From: Devosia sp.
GTDB lineage: Bacteria; Pseudomonadota; Alphaproteobacteria; Rhizobiales; Devosiaceae
Assembly (NCBI RefSeq): GCF_025809055.1
Contig: NZ_CP075529.1
Location: 1,984,001-2,048,000 of the forward strand
Length of the DNA stretch: 64,000 nucleotides
Reading direction: 5' to 3'
Shown here: piece after piece, positions 8,831 through 17,373 of the stretch
How positions within the stretch are numbered: the stretch's first letter is position 1
Layout of the letters: every line of letters starts with the position of its first letter
Position numbers and translations under genes: made by a program
Notes under the pieces: generated by a model
Told to the model about the DNA's origin: nothing
Database searches by the model: none
The model's input: the letters and a program-made list of their open reading frames with translations, nothing else

Positions 8831-9916
8831 TCAGCCCCTTACGATGGTGTTCACATGACCCATCTTGCGGCCGGGCCGGGCTTCTGCCTTGCCGTAAAGA
8901 TGCGGCTGGCTGTCCCCATCGAGCTCCATCGGCACGCGATCGACCTCGTCGCCGATCAGGTTCTGCATCACCACATCGGCCATGCGCCGCGGATCGCCCA
9001 GCGGCCAGCCGGCAATGGCACGGATATGCTGCTCGAACTGGTCGGTGAGACAGACCGCCTCGGTCCAGTGCCCCGAATTGTGGACGCGCGGCGCGATTTC
9101 ATTGACCACCAGGCTCGGCCGCTCCCCGGCCACCACGAAAAACTCGACCCCGAGCACCCCGACATAGTCGAGCGCCACGACGATGACCTTGGCCAGCATC
9201 TGCGCGTGCTTATCGACGCCCGGCGGAATGTCGGCCGGAACCGTTGAGGTGTGAAGGATGTGATTGCGGTGGACGTTCTCGGCCGCATCGAAGGTGCGCA
9301 CCGCGCCATCGAGCCCGCGCGCCACCACGACCGAGATCTCTTTTTCGAACGGCACGAAGCCTTCGAGCACCAGCGGATGCGGCTTTAGTTCGCCAAAAGC
9401 CGCATCGGCATCGTCAGGTTCGCGCAGCACACGCTGGCCCTTGCCGTCATAGCCCAGCCGCGTCGTCTTGAGCACCGCCGGCAGGCCGATCTCGGCCACG
9501 GCGGCGTGGAGGTCTTCAAGGCTGTGAACCGCCCTATAGGGCGCCACGGGGATGTTCTTGGAGGCGAGAAAAGCCTTTTCGGCCAGCCGGTCCTGCGAAA
9601 TGGCCAGGGCATTGGCACCCGGCCGCAGCGGCTTCAGACCGGCAAGCACCTCCGCCGTCGCGGCCGGCACATTCTCAAACTCATAGGTGACCACATCGAC
9701 GGCCGCCGCAAACGCCGTCAGCGCTGCAACATCGTCATAGGCCGCGACGGTCTTGTGCTGGGTCACCTCGAAGGCCGGACTGTCCGGGTCAGGACAATAG
9801 ATATGGCACTTCAGCCCCAGCCGCGCCGCCGCCAGGGCCAGCATCCGGCCCAGTTGGCCGCCTCCCAGGATGCCGATGGTGGAACCGGGGGCGAGGGCAG
9901 CGGGAGACTGGGTCAA
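8831..9916 (-). CDS. purK: N5-carboxyaminoimidazole ribonucleotide synthase
   Basis: 361 residues. PurK uses ATP and bicarbonate to carboxylate AIR to N5-CAIR in purine synthesis. The ATP-grasp fold starts at GSTIGILGGGQLGRM, with PVLKTTRLGYDGKGQ as the nucleotide-binding loop and VNEIAPRVHNSGHWT at the metal site. No ATG lies near the N-terminus, so TTG 9916 is taken as the start: it sits 4 nt after the purE stop and gives the family's usual length. It is coupled to purE. Confidence 0.96.
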   Translation of the reverse strand: MTQSPAALAPGSTIGILGGGQLGRMLALAAARLGLKCHIYCPDPDSPAFEVTQHKTVAAYDDVAALTAFAAAVDVVTYEFENVPAATAEVLAGLKPLRPGANALAISQDRLAEKAFLASKNIPVAPYRAVHSLEDLHAAVAEIGLPAVLKTTRLGYDGKGQRVLREPDDADAAFGELKPHPLVLEGFVPFEKEISVVVARGLDGAVRTFDAAENVHRNHILHTSTVPADIPPGVDKHAQMLAKVIVVALDYVGVLGVEFFVVAGERPSLVVNEIAPRVHNSGHWTEAVCLTDQFEQHIRAIAGWPLGDPRRMADVVMQNLIGDEVDRVPMELDGDSQPHLYGKAEARPGRKMGHVNTIVRG

Positions 9917-9920
9917 GGGT

Positions 9921-10412
9921 CTACTCGAGGTCGGACGGGAAATGAGGAACGGCCTGCGCCTGGCGCGCCCGGTGCGCCTCGAGCCGGTCGGCGAGGTCTT
10001 CATCGGAAAGCGCCAGCACCGATGCGGCCAGCAGCGCGGCATTGATGGCGCCGGGTTCGCCTATGGCCAGGGTGCCCACCGGAATACCGCCCGGCATCTG
10101 CACGATGGAATAAAGGCTGTCGAGGCCGTTGAGCGCCTTGGAGCGCACCGGCACACCAAAGACCGGCAAGGTGGTCATGGATGCAATCATGCCGGGCAGA
10201 TGCGCAGCGCCGCCTGCCCCCGCAATGATGACCTTGATCCCCTCGACCTTGGCATTGGTGGCAAAATCCACCATGCGCTCGGGCGTACGATGCGCCGAGA
10301 CGATGCGCGCCTCATATTCGATTTCAAGGGTTTCGAGGGTTTCGGCGGCCAGCCGCATTGTGGGCCAGTCCGACTGGCTGCCCATGACGATGGCGACCAT
10401 TGGCTTGAGCAT
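9921..10412 (-). CDS. purE: N5-carboxyaminoimidazole ribonucleotide mutase
   Basis: 163 residues from ATG 10412, with GGGGGA six bases upstream. PurE moves the carboxylate of N5-CAIR to C4, giving CAIR, directly after PurK. Signature segments are GSQSDWPTM, the active-site SAHRTPERM, GAGGAAHLPGM, and PVFGVPVRSKALNGLDSLYSIVQMPGG. First gene of a purE-purK operon. Confidence 0.98.
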   Translation of the reverse strand: MLKPMVAIVMGSQSDWPTMRLAAETLETLEIEYEARIVSAHRTPERMVDFATNAKVEGIKVIIAGAGGAAHLPGMIASMTTLPVFGVPVRSKALNGLDSLYSIVQMPGGIPVGTLAIGEPGAINAALLAASVLALSDEDLADRLEAHRARQAQAVPHFPSDLE

Positions 10413-10487
10413 GGCGATTCCCCCGTACACGCTCCGCAAAGCGCGCAACTAGCCCACATTTGGCCACAAAACAAGGCGGCTCACGCC

Positions 10488-10703
10488 TCAGGCGATGATG
10501 TCGGGCAACAAAATGTTCTCGAGCTGAACAATCCGGTCCTTGAGCATCAGCTTGCGCTTCTTGAGCCGCTGCACCAGCATCCGGTCGCCCACATGCGACT
10601 GCGTCAGGGTATGGATCGCCGCATCGAGATCGGCGTGTTCCTGGCGTTTGGTGGCCAGTTCCAGACCCAGTTGGGCTTCCTGTTCCTTGGTCAGAGACAG
10701 CAT
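10488..10703 (-). CDS. YdcH family (DUF465) protein
   Basis: 71 residues, nearly all helical. The C-terminal half (HVGDRMLVQRLKKRKLMLKDRIVQLEN) is the DUF465 helix hairpin with its LKKRKL core. Function unknown. It is divergent from a second, shorter DUF465 gene at 10857. Confidence 0.93.
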   Translation of the reverse strand: MLSLTKEQEAQLGLELATKRQEHADLDAAIHTLTQSHVGDRMLVQRLKKRKLMLKDRIVQLENILLPDIIA

Positions 10704-10856
10704 GGGGAACCACTATTGTCGGGCACCGAATATAGTCTTGGTTAACCGATCACGGATCGTTTTGCATCAGATTTCGGACCGCGCTCCGATCGGCGTCGAC
10801 AAAGCATGAAATATTTGTGACGATGGCTTTGTCCAAAACGCTGAAAGGAGTTTTCT

Positions 10857-11030
10857 ATGACGACTGAAGGCCACATCGCAGCGCTCGAGCGGCGCCATCA
10901 GGAACTGGATCGTCAGATAGAGTCCCAAATCCAATCCCGGACCGCTGACGACATGATGGTCAACGCACTCAAGCGCAAGAAACTCGAAGTGAAGGACGAA
11001 CTCTTCAAGCTCCAGAACAGCCGGCAATAG
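10857..11030 (+). CDS. Short YdcH family (DUF465) protein
   Basis: 57 residues: ATG 10857 with AAAGGAG upstream, TAG at 11028-11030. It reads MTTEGHIAALERRHQELD at the start and has the family core NALKRKKLEVKDELFKL, so it is a second DUF465 coiled-coil protein. It shares about 150 bp of upstream DNA with the divergent DUF465 gene. The same core in both suggests an old duplication or paired function. Confidence 0.92.
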   Translation: MTTEGHIAALERRHQELDRQIESQIQSRTADDMMVNALKRKKLEVKDELFKLQNSRQ

Positions 11031-11050
11031 CGGAATTGCCGACCCTTTAG

Positions 11051-11094
11051 GGGCCGGTTCTGGAGGGTCACGGCGCAAGCCGCGGCCCTTTTTT
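11051..11094 (+). terminator. Terminator after the short DUF465 gene
   Basis: GGGCCG (11051-11056) can pair with CGGCCC (11083-11088), enclosing an inner CGGC-GCAA-GCCG hairpin (11071-11082). Six T follow directly. Confidence 0.65.
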
Positions 11095-11147
11095 CATGGC
11101 CACTTCCCGCCCGGTCGCCTCCCCGCGCTACGGCCGATTGTTCAAGA

Positions 11148-11162
11148 TTAACACCCTCTTAA
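11148..11162 (+). promoter_or_regulatory. CtrA-type binding box
   Basis: TTAA-CACCCTC-TTAA is an exact match to the alphaproteobacterial CtrA consensus TTAA-N7-TTAA. It lies 72 bp before the start of the response regulator gene. Binding is inferred. Confidence 0.6.
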
Positions 11163-11234
11163 GGCCCGTTCGGCATCGTCTTCCCAAAACGGCACACCTC
11201 GATTCGTGCCGGGGTGAATTGAATTGGGACCTGT

Positions 11235-12719
11235 ATGACGCGCGTTCTGGTTGTCGACGATGATCCGGTACAATTGCGCCTGACGGCGGAGGTCGCCAAT
11301 AAGGCCGGCTTCAAGCCCTTGATGGCAACAGGGGGCGAACAGGCCCTCACCATCCTGCGCGGCGACCGCCAGATCGGCGCCATGATCCTTGATCTCGTCA
11401 TGCCTGATCTCGATGGCATGGGCGTCATGGACGTGATGCGCCGCGAGGGCCTGACCACTCCGGTCATCATCCAGACGGCCAATGCCTCGCTCGAAACCGT
11501 GGTCTCGGCCATGCGCCAGGGAGCGGCCGACTATTTCGTCAAGCCCGTGGCGCCCGAGCGCCTCGTCATCTCCCTGCGCAACGCCATGAAGCTCGATGCT
11601 CTCGAGGCCTCGATCCGCGCCGAGCAGGGGCGCCGCACCGGTACCTTCACCCAGGCCGACATGATTGCCAGCGCCCCCGCCATGGCCCGGGTACTGACCC
11701 TGTGCGCCAAGGCGGCCAAGACGCAGATTCCCGTCCTCATCGAGGGCGAAACCGGCACCGGCAAGGAGCTGGTGGCCCGGATCATTCAGGGCAGCGGCGA
11801 ACGTGCCGGAAAACCCTTCGTCACCGTCAACTGCGGCGCCATCCCGCCCAATCTGGTTGAATCGGTGCTGTTCGGGCACAAGAAGGGTGCCTTTACCGGC
11901 GCCCATGCCGACCAGGCCGGCAAGTTTGCCGAGGCTCATAACGGCACGCTGTTTCTCGACGAAGTCGGGGAATTGCCGGCCGAGGTGCAGGTCAAGCTGC
12001 TGCGGGCGCTGCAGGAAGGCGAGATCGAACCGGTTGGCGCCAGCCGCCCCGAAAAGGTCAATGTACGGCTGATTTCGGCCACCAATCGGCGGCTGCTCAA
12101 TCTGGCCAAGTCCGGCGAGTTCCGCGAAGACCTGTTCTACCGGCTCAATGTCTTCCCCGTCTATGTGCCGCCCCTGCGCGACCGCAAGGAAGACCTGGCC
12201 GCGCTGGTGAACCACTTTGTCGCCCGCTTCGCCGCCGAGGCCGGCAAGCGCATCCTGGGCATCACGCCCGCAGCGCTCGATCTGCTCAACCGCTATGACT
12301 GGCCCGGCAATGTGCGCCAGCTTGAAAACGCCGTCTATCGCGCCATCGTGTTGACCGACGGCGCCTTTCTCGAAACCCAGGATTTTCCGCAGATCGTGGC
12401 CCAGACCGAGGGGCGCGAGCAGGCCCTGCGCACGGTCGAACTCACGCCCACCCCGGCAGCGCCCATGCATATCGACACCGCCCCGGCCCGCACGCGCGTT
12501 GAAGAGCCCGTCGTCATCGCCCAGGACCGGTTTCTCGATGAAACCGGCCAGTTGCAGGCATTGTCGTCCATTGAACGTGCGGCCATCGAATTCGCAATCG
12601 CCCATCACGGCGGGCGCATGTCGCGCGTTGCCCGTGCCCTGGGTATCGGCCGGTCGACCCTATATCGCAAGCTGCACGAATATGGCCTGGCCGAGGGCCT
12701 GATCAACGACGCAGCCTGA
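11235..12719 (+). CDS. Sigma-54-type response regulator (receiver, AAA+, Fis-type HTH)
   Basis: 494 residues. The receiver domain (1-120) has the acidic pocket DDD8-10, phospho-acceptor Asp53 in LDLVMPD and Lys103. The AAA+ domain (about 145-385) has Walker A GETGTGKE (171-178), the sigma-54 contact loop GAFTGA (218-223), Walker B TLFLDEVGEL and the WPGNVRQLEN sensor. The C-terminal Fis-type HTH (GGRMSRVARALGIGRSTLYRKL) binds DNA. It therefore activates sigma-54 promoters under an unlinked histidine kinase. The layout matches NtrC/FlbD-like proteins; the target is not shown. The CtrA-type box upstream suggests cell-cycle control. Confidence 0.95.
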   Translation: MTRVLVVDDDPVQLRLTAEVANKAGFKPLMATGGEQALTILRGDRQIGAMILDLVMPDLDGMGVMDVMRREGLTTPVIIQTANASLETVVSAMRQGAADYFVKPVAPERLVISLRNAMKLDALEASIRAEQGRRTGTFTQADMIASAPAMARVLTLCAKAAKTQIPVLIEGETGTGKELVARIIQGSGERAGKPFVTVNCGAIPPNLVESVLFGHKKGAFTGAHADQAGKFAEAHNGTLFLDEVGELPAEVQVKLLRALQEGEIEPVGASRPEKVNVRLISATNRRLLNLAKSGEFREDLFYRLNVFPVYVPPLRDRKEDLAALVNHFVARFAAEAGKRILGITPAALDLLNRYDWPGNVRQLENAVYRAIVLTDGAFLETQDFPQIVAQTEGREQALRTVELTPTPAAPMHIDTAPARTRVEEPVVIAQDRFLDETGQLQALSSIERAAIEFAIAHHGGRMSRVARALGIGRSTLYRKLHEYGLAEGLINDAA

Positions 12720-12723
12720 GCCC

Positions 12724-12742
12724 GCCCGGCGTTTGGCCGGGC
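12724..12742. terminator. Hairpin between convergent genes
   Basis: GCCCGGC-GTTTG-GCCGGGC is a perfect 7-bp stem between the response regulator and the minus-strand outer-membrane protein. It has no T run, so it is a probable but weak bidirectional terminator. Confidence 0.5.
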
Positions 12743-12752
12743 AGCGCAACCA

Positions 12753-13418
12753 TCAGAACTTGTAGTTCACACCGGCGCGGATGACGCTGAACTTGTGACC
12801 GATATCGCGATTGCCGACTGGCAGGCCGTTATAGGGCTGGCTGCCGAGGTCGACATAAAGATATTCGGCCTTGATCGACAGGTTCGTGGTCGCCTGGGCT
12901 TCAAGACCCAGCCCGGCCGTCCAGCCCAGATGCGTTGCACTGGTCGTCGTGGTTACCCCGTCGACCACCGAGGCCGATCCGCGCCCGACAGCAACGCCAC
13001 CGGTGGCATAGGGCATGACCTGGCCCACGGGCACACCGACGCGCAGGCGCGCGGTGCCGAACATGTCCATCTTGGCCTCGAAATTGCCGGTTGGCGCCAA
13101 AGCCTCGGCATAGCCGAAATTGGTCACCTGCCCGTCGATTTCCGTGCCCAGGACGAAACCGCCGAGATCGAGGTTATAGCCGGCCTGCAGACCACCCAGC
13201 CAGCCGCTGGCGGCATTGTCGACGACCCCGCCCGGCAGGGCCGGATTGTTGGAGGTGGTGCCCCAGCTATAGCCGCCATTGACGCCGAGATAGAACCCTG
13301 TCCAGCCCGATGCGGGCATGCCTGACATGATGGGCGAGGAATCGGTCCACAGGTCGGCCGCCGAAGCGGTGCTGCAAAGGGATGCACAGGCAAGAATGGA
13401 AACAACCAGACGCTTCAT
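12753..13418 (-). CDS. Outer-membrane beta-barrel protein, Omp25/Omp31-like
   Basis: 221 residues. The signal peptide (MKRLVVSILACASLCSTASA) is cleaved before ADLW. The mature part starts with GWTGFYLGVNGGYSWG, typical of the Omp25/Omp31 family, has alternating beta-strands (GWLGGLQAGYNLDLGGFVLGTE, LGWTAGLGLEAQ, IKAEYLYVDLG) and ends in GVNYKF with the C-terminal Phe needed for outer-membrane insertion. It should be an eight-stranded barrel. The gene is divergent from the L,D-transpeptidase. Confidence 0.93.
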   Translation of the reverse strand: MKRLVVSILACASLCSTASAADLWTDSSPIMSGMPASGWTGFYLGVNGGYSWGTTSNNPALPGGVVDNAASGWLGGLQAGYNLDLGGFVLGTEIDGQVTNFGYAEALAPTGNFEAKMDMFGTARLRVGVPVGQVMPYATGGVAVGRGSASVVDGVTTTTSATHLGWTAGLGLEAQATTNLSIKAEYLYVDLGSQPYNGLPVGNRDIGHKFSVIRAGVNYKF

Positions 13419-13682
13419 GGACGGTCTCCGGGCAAACGTTGATATCGCGCCTCAAATGCCGCCCAATCCATTAACGCTTGAGTAAGAGACACGGTTAACG
13501 GCAGCAAATTTCATGGTGCCCGCGCCGCTGTGGAAATTTTCCGCGCCGCGCCCGTTGCAGCCCGGCCACACTGCGCTTTCACAACACCGCGAGTGATTGC
13601 TCCCGTTAAACTTTGTCCGGTATTGGAGATGGATGCGGGGGCTTTTGTGCCCCGGATTCGGTGCGGCCATCGAGGAGTGAAT
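13419..13682. other. Divergent intergenic region, no gene seen
   Basis: 264 bp between omp and ldt. A near-match to the CtrA box, TTAA-CGCTTGA-GTAA at 13471-13485 (one mismatch), lies 53 bp upstream of the omp start; a GTTAAC lies at 13494-13499. No clear sigma-70 pair could be fixed by eye. Confidence 0.4.
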
Positions 13683-15383
13683 ATGAACAGGTTTCGGGTC
13701 AGTCTGGCCACCGCTCTGGCGGTTTGCGCCCTGTCGGGACCGGTTGTCGGCCAGCCGGTCGCCAGCCTCGAATCGAGTCGCATCGTCATCGCGCCGCCGC
13801 AAACGGACATCGCGCGCATCATCAAGACCGGCCTGTCCGACACCTATTATGGGGCCCGCAAGGACAGCCAGGCGCATACCGATGCGCAGCGGCTGTACTT
13901 TCTCTATGGCGAACGCCACTTCGAACCGATCTGGCTGAACCAGAACAGCGCCGGCCAGGTCGCCTTCTCGCCGGCGGCGGAAAAGATCATTGCCTTGTTC
14001 CGCAATGCCGCGGCAGAAGGTCTGCGGCCGCAGGATTATCTGACGGCGGACATCGATCTGTCGCGGGCCTCGGCGCAGGATGGGGCGGCATTGGCCGCGC
14101 TGGAAACAGCGTTCTCGCAGGCCACCCTGCGCTATGCCAACCACATCCACAATGGCCGCATCAATCCGGCCTCGGTCAGCCCCCTGCTCGATATCACGCC
14201 CAAGCCCATCGACGAGGCCGCGCTGCTCGAGCAGCTGGCGCGCAGCGACGATCCGGCGGCCATTCTCAACTCGCTCGAGCCCAGCCATCCCGAATTCCTG
14301 GCGCTGAAAGCGGCGCTGGCCAATTTCGAAGCCACCGCGGCCGACCGGCCGGCCCCGATAGCCGAGGGCGCGGTGCTGCGTCCCGGCGGCACCGACATGC
14401 GCGTTCCGGCCATTCGCGCGCGGCTCGAACTGCCTGCCTCGGCCTCGACCACCTATGACGAGGCCACCGAGGTCGCCGTCCGCACCTTCCAGGAAAATCA
14501 GGGCCTCGAGGTCGACGGCATCATCGGCCCGGCCACGGTCGCCGCACTCAATGGCGGTCTCGCCACGCGGCGCGAGGACATTATCGCCAACATGGAACGC
14601 TGGCGCTGGATGCCCTCCGATCTCGGCGACTTCCGCGTCTTCGTCAATATTCCCGAATTCCGCCTGTGGGTGGAACGCAATGGCACGCCCGAATACACGA
14701 CCCGCGTCGTCGTCGGCACCACCAAGAACCAGACCCCGGTCTTCTCGGACAATATCCGCCATCTTGTGGTGAATCCGTACTGGAACGTGCCCTCATCCAT
14801 CATCAAGGGCGAGATCGCGCCGGCGGTGCTGCGCAATCCGGGCTATATCGACAACCAGAACATGGACCTGCTCTATAACGGCGCCCCGGTCAGCCCCTGG
14901 CAGGTCAACTGGAGCATGGTGTCGACCACCAATTTCCCCTTCCGCGTGCGCCAGCGCCCCGGACCGGGCAATGCCCTGGGTCAGATCAAGTTCCTCTTCC
15001 CCAACAAGCATGACGTCTATCTGCACGATACCCCGTCCAAGTCGCTGTTCTCGCGCTCCTACCGCGCCTTCAGCCATGGCTGTGTCCGCGTGCAGGACCC
15101 GATGGCCTTTGCCGACGCGCTGATGGCCAATGAGCCGACCATTTCCCGCACCTCGCTCGAAGCCATGTTCGGGTCCAGCGAGAAATGGGTGAACCCGCAG
15201 ACGCGCATTCCCGTGCACTTGGCCTATTTCACCCTGCGCGTTGATGCCGATGGCACCATCCGCTCCTATGGCGACGTCTATGGTCATAATGAAAAGCTGA
15301 TTGCCGCCATGGGGCTCAACCCCGTCTCCGAGCCGGCCATTGTTGCCGAGGTGGAAACCGCACCTGAAGAACTCTCGCCCTGA
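13683..15383 (+). CDS. L,D-transpeptidase, YcbB/LdtD-like
   Basis: 566 residues. A signal peptide (RFRVSLATALAVCALSGPVVG) is followed by an N-terminal scaffold domain with RLYFLYGERHFEPIWLN, a peptidoglycan-binding domain near residues 240-290 (AVRTFQENQGLEVDGIIGPATVAAL) and the YkuD catalytic domain with SHGCVRVQD, nucleophile Cys467. This is the YcbB/LdtD architecture; such enzymes form 3-3 mDAP cross-links in the periplasm. ATG 13683 has GAGTGA upstream and gives a proper signal peptide. Next is the DUF882 hydrolase, a likely functional partner. Confidence 0.95.
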   Translation: MNRFRVSLATALAVCALSGPVVGQPVASLESSRIVIAPPQTDIARIIKTGLSDTYYGARKDSQAHTDAQRLYFLYGERHFEPIWLNQNSAGQVAFSPAAEKIIALFRNAAAEGLRPQDYLTADIDLSRASAQDGAALAALETAFSQATLRYANHIHNGRINPASVSPLLDITPKPIDEAALLEQLARSDDPAAILNSLEPSHPEFLALKAALANFEATAADRPAPIAEGAVLRPGGTDMRVPAIRARLELPASASTTYDEATEVAVRTFQENQGLEVDGIIGPATVAALNGGLATRREDIIANMERWRWMPSDLGDFRVFVNIPEFRLWVERNGTPEYTTRVVVGTTKNQTPVFSDNIRHLVVNPYWNVPSSIIKGEIAPAVLRNPGYIDNQNMDLLYNGAPVSPWQVNWSMVSTTNFPFRVRQRPGPGNALGQIKFLFPNKHDVYLHDTPSKSLFSRSYRAFSHGCVRVQDPMAFADALMANEPTISRTSLEAMFGSSEKWVNPQTRIPVHLAYFTLRVDADGTIRSYGDVYGHNEKLIAAMGLNPVSEPAIVAEVETAPEELSP

Positions 15384-15413
15384 TGAGTGGGAGACAGATT
15401 CGCCGGAGACAAG

Positions 15414-15436
15414 AGCGGGCCGTTAAGGCCCGCTTT
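15414..15436 (+). terminator. Rho-independent terminator after the L,D-transpeptidase
   Basis: AGCGGGCC (15414-15421), loop GTTAA, GGCCCGCT (15427-15434), followed by TT and a T-rich stretch. The DUF882 gene therefore probably has its own promoter. Confidence 0.85.
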
Positions 15437-15590
15437 ACATTTTCGCCATTGTTGTGCCAGCTTTTGCCCGTAATAACGGTGGCGTGATGGGGCAGTCTGC
15501 CGGTTCACATCTGGTTAGCGTTAATCAAATCGATCGATTTGGACGCTAACATTCCACCAGATCGAGACTTTGTACCGGATAGAGTTCAGC

Positions 15591-17267
15591 GTGGCGGGAA
15601 CGGGCATTTTCAACTGGCAACGGATGGGCAAGGCACTTTTGGCCGGGCTCATGACCCTTTCTGCGGTCCTGGTGCCGGCACCGGCGCAGGCCGCAACCGA
15701 GCGTGCCCTCTATCTCTATTATACCCATACCAAGGAAACCGCGCGCATCGTCTTCAAGCGCAACGGCCAATATGTGCAGTCCGGGCTCAATGAGCTCAAT
15801 CAGTTCCTGCGCGACTGGCGCCGCAATGAGCCGACCCGCATGGACCCGCGTCTGTTCGACCTGGTCTGGGAAGTCTATCAGGATGTCGGCGCCACCCAGC
15901 CGATCAACATTGTTTCCGCCTATCGCTCGCCTGCCACCAATGCCATGCTCGCCTCGAAGTCTTCGGGCGTTGCCGACAATTCCCAGCATATGCGCGGCAC
16001 GGCCATGGACTTCTTCATTCCCGGCATTGCGCTCAACAAGCTGCGCGCCGCAGCCATGCGCAAGCAGGTGGGCGGCGTCGGCTACTATCCGACCTCCGGC
16101 AGCCCCTTTGTGCATCTGGACACCGGTTCGGTGCGTGCCTGGCCGCGCATGACCCGCGCCCAGCTCAAGGACCTGTTCCCCGACGGGCGGACCATGCACG
16201 TGCCGACCGATGGCAAGCCACTGTCTCAGGAAGGCTATCAGGTCGCCCTCGCCGAATGGAAGAAATGCCATTCCTATCCCTGCGGTGGCTCGTCCAGCGG
16301 CACCCAGGTCGCCTCCAGTGGCGGCAGCGGCCGCTCGCTGATGGACGTCCTGTTCGGCGGCAATGACAGCGGTGGCGCTTCGGCTGCCGTGGCCGCCCAG
16401 GCGCCGGTGCAGACCGCCGCCCTCGCCCAGCCGCGCCGTGTCGATCCGGTCATGCCCGATCTGCGTCCCGCCGCATTCGGTGCGCCCGCTACGGCCGAGA
16501 CCTTGCAGGTCGCTGCAATCGATCCGGATCCGGCCCTGCCCTTCTCGACCACCGGCAGCGCACCGCTGACCGATGAAGAACTGCGCGGCCCCCTGAACGT
16601 GGCTGTGACACTGCCGGTGGCCAAGCCGGAAGCGCTGCGCGTCGCCACCGCCTCGGCCCTGCCCTCAGGTGATGCCGTCACGGCGCTGGCCGCCCTGACC
16701 GGACCGAGCATGCCCCGGCCCCGCGTCATCATGACCGATCCGCCCAGCGAGACGCTCTCGGCCTATCTGCCGACAAGCGCGCCCGATCCGGAAGCGCAAC
16801 GCGCCCTCGAAATGATCATCAGCGGCTCGGCAGGCACCAGCGTAGCCGCGGCCTTGCCCACCAACCGCCTGCCATCCCTGCCGGGCGAAGCACCCGTGGC
16901 AGACCGCACCATTCAGACGGCGGCTCTCGGCACCCCGCCCGCCGCTGCCTATGGCAATCTCTTCGACCAGACATTTGGCAATGCCGGCTCGGCAACCGCC
17001 AGCCCCCTGGCTGCCGCCCTCAGCGACCACGTTGCCAATAGCCAGTCCACCATGCGCCGTCCTGATCTGATCGCCCCCGATCTTGATCACGTCGCCGAGG
17101 TCTTCATGGCCCCTGCCACCCTCAGCTCGGACCATTTCGCGGTCATTTTCGATCACGACGAGGCCGATTTCGACCCCACGCCGGAAATGGGTGACTATCG
17201 CATCATCAAGGGCATCGGCGGCGATGCCCCGATCATGGCCCACACCCGCTTCGTTCCCACCCTCTGA
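15591..17267 (+). CDS. DUF882 (YcbK/MepK-like) murein endopeptidase with long C-terminal extension
   Basis: 558 residues if GTG 15591 is the start; TTG 15570 and ATG 15624 are alternatives. The signal peptide ends PAPAQA. The M15-like zinc domain spans about residues 40-215, with NIVSAYRSPATN, metal ligands His133 and Asp140 in QHMRGTAMD, and FVHLD. In E. coli MepK this fold cuts mDAP-mDAP (3-3) cross-links. Beyond it are about 340 residues rich in Ala, Pro and Thr and low in complexity, absent from MepK, probably disordered. Position right after the LdtD-like gene mirrors the ycbB-ycbK pair. Confidence 0.9.
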   Translation: MAGTGIFNWQRMGKALLAGLMTLSAVLVPAPAQAATERALYLYYTHTKETARIVFKRNGQYVQSGLNELNQFLRDWRRNEPTRMDPRLFDLVWEVYQDVGATQPINIVSAYRSPATNAMLASKSSGVADNSQHMRGTAMDFFIPGIALNKLRAAAMRKQVGGVGYYPTSGSPFVHLDTGSVRAWPRMTRAQLKDLFPDGRTMHVPTDGKPLSQEGYQVALAEWKKCHSYPCGGSSSGTQVASSGGSGRSLMDVLFGGNDSGGASAAVAAQAPVQTAALAQPRRVDPVMPDLRPAAFGAPATAETLQVAAIDPDPALPFSTTGSAPLTDEELRGPLNVAVTLPVAKPEALRVATASALPSGDAVTALAALTGPSMPRPRVIMTDPPSETLSAYLPTSAPDPEAQRALEMIISGSAGTSVAAALPTNRLPSLPGEAPVADRTIQTAALGTPPAAAYGNLFDQTFGNAGSATASPLAAALSDHVANSQSTMRRPDLIAPDLDHVAEVFMAPATLSSDHFAVIFDHDEADFDPTPEMGDYRIIKGIGGDAPIMAHTRFVPTL

Positions 17268-17373
17268 TCCCGATTCCGGCCGCGGCCGCGCCCCGAGGTC
17301 GCATGGCTGCGCCATTGCAAAGGGCTATTGCGACGCCTAAACAGAAGGCAGCGCAGCCAAAGCGGGGACTATT

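Noticed and set aside
11148..12608. Minus-strand open frame opposite the sigma-54-type regulator
   Set aside because: The regulator shows an unbroken set of motifs; the antisense frame shows none.
13471..13485. Second CtrA box before the omp gene
   Set aside because: TTAA-N7-GTAA has one mismatch; noted in the gap entry but not called as a site.
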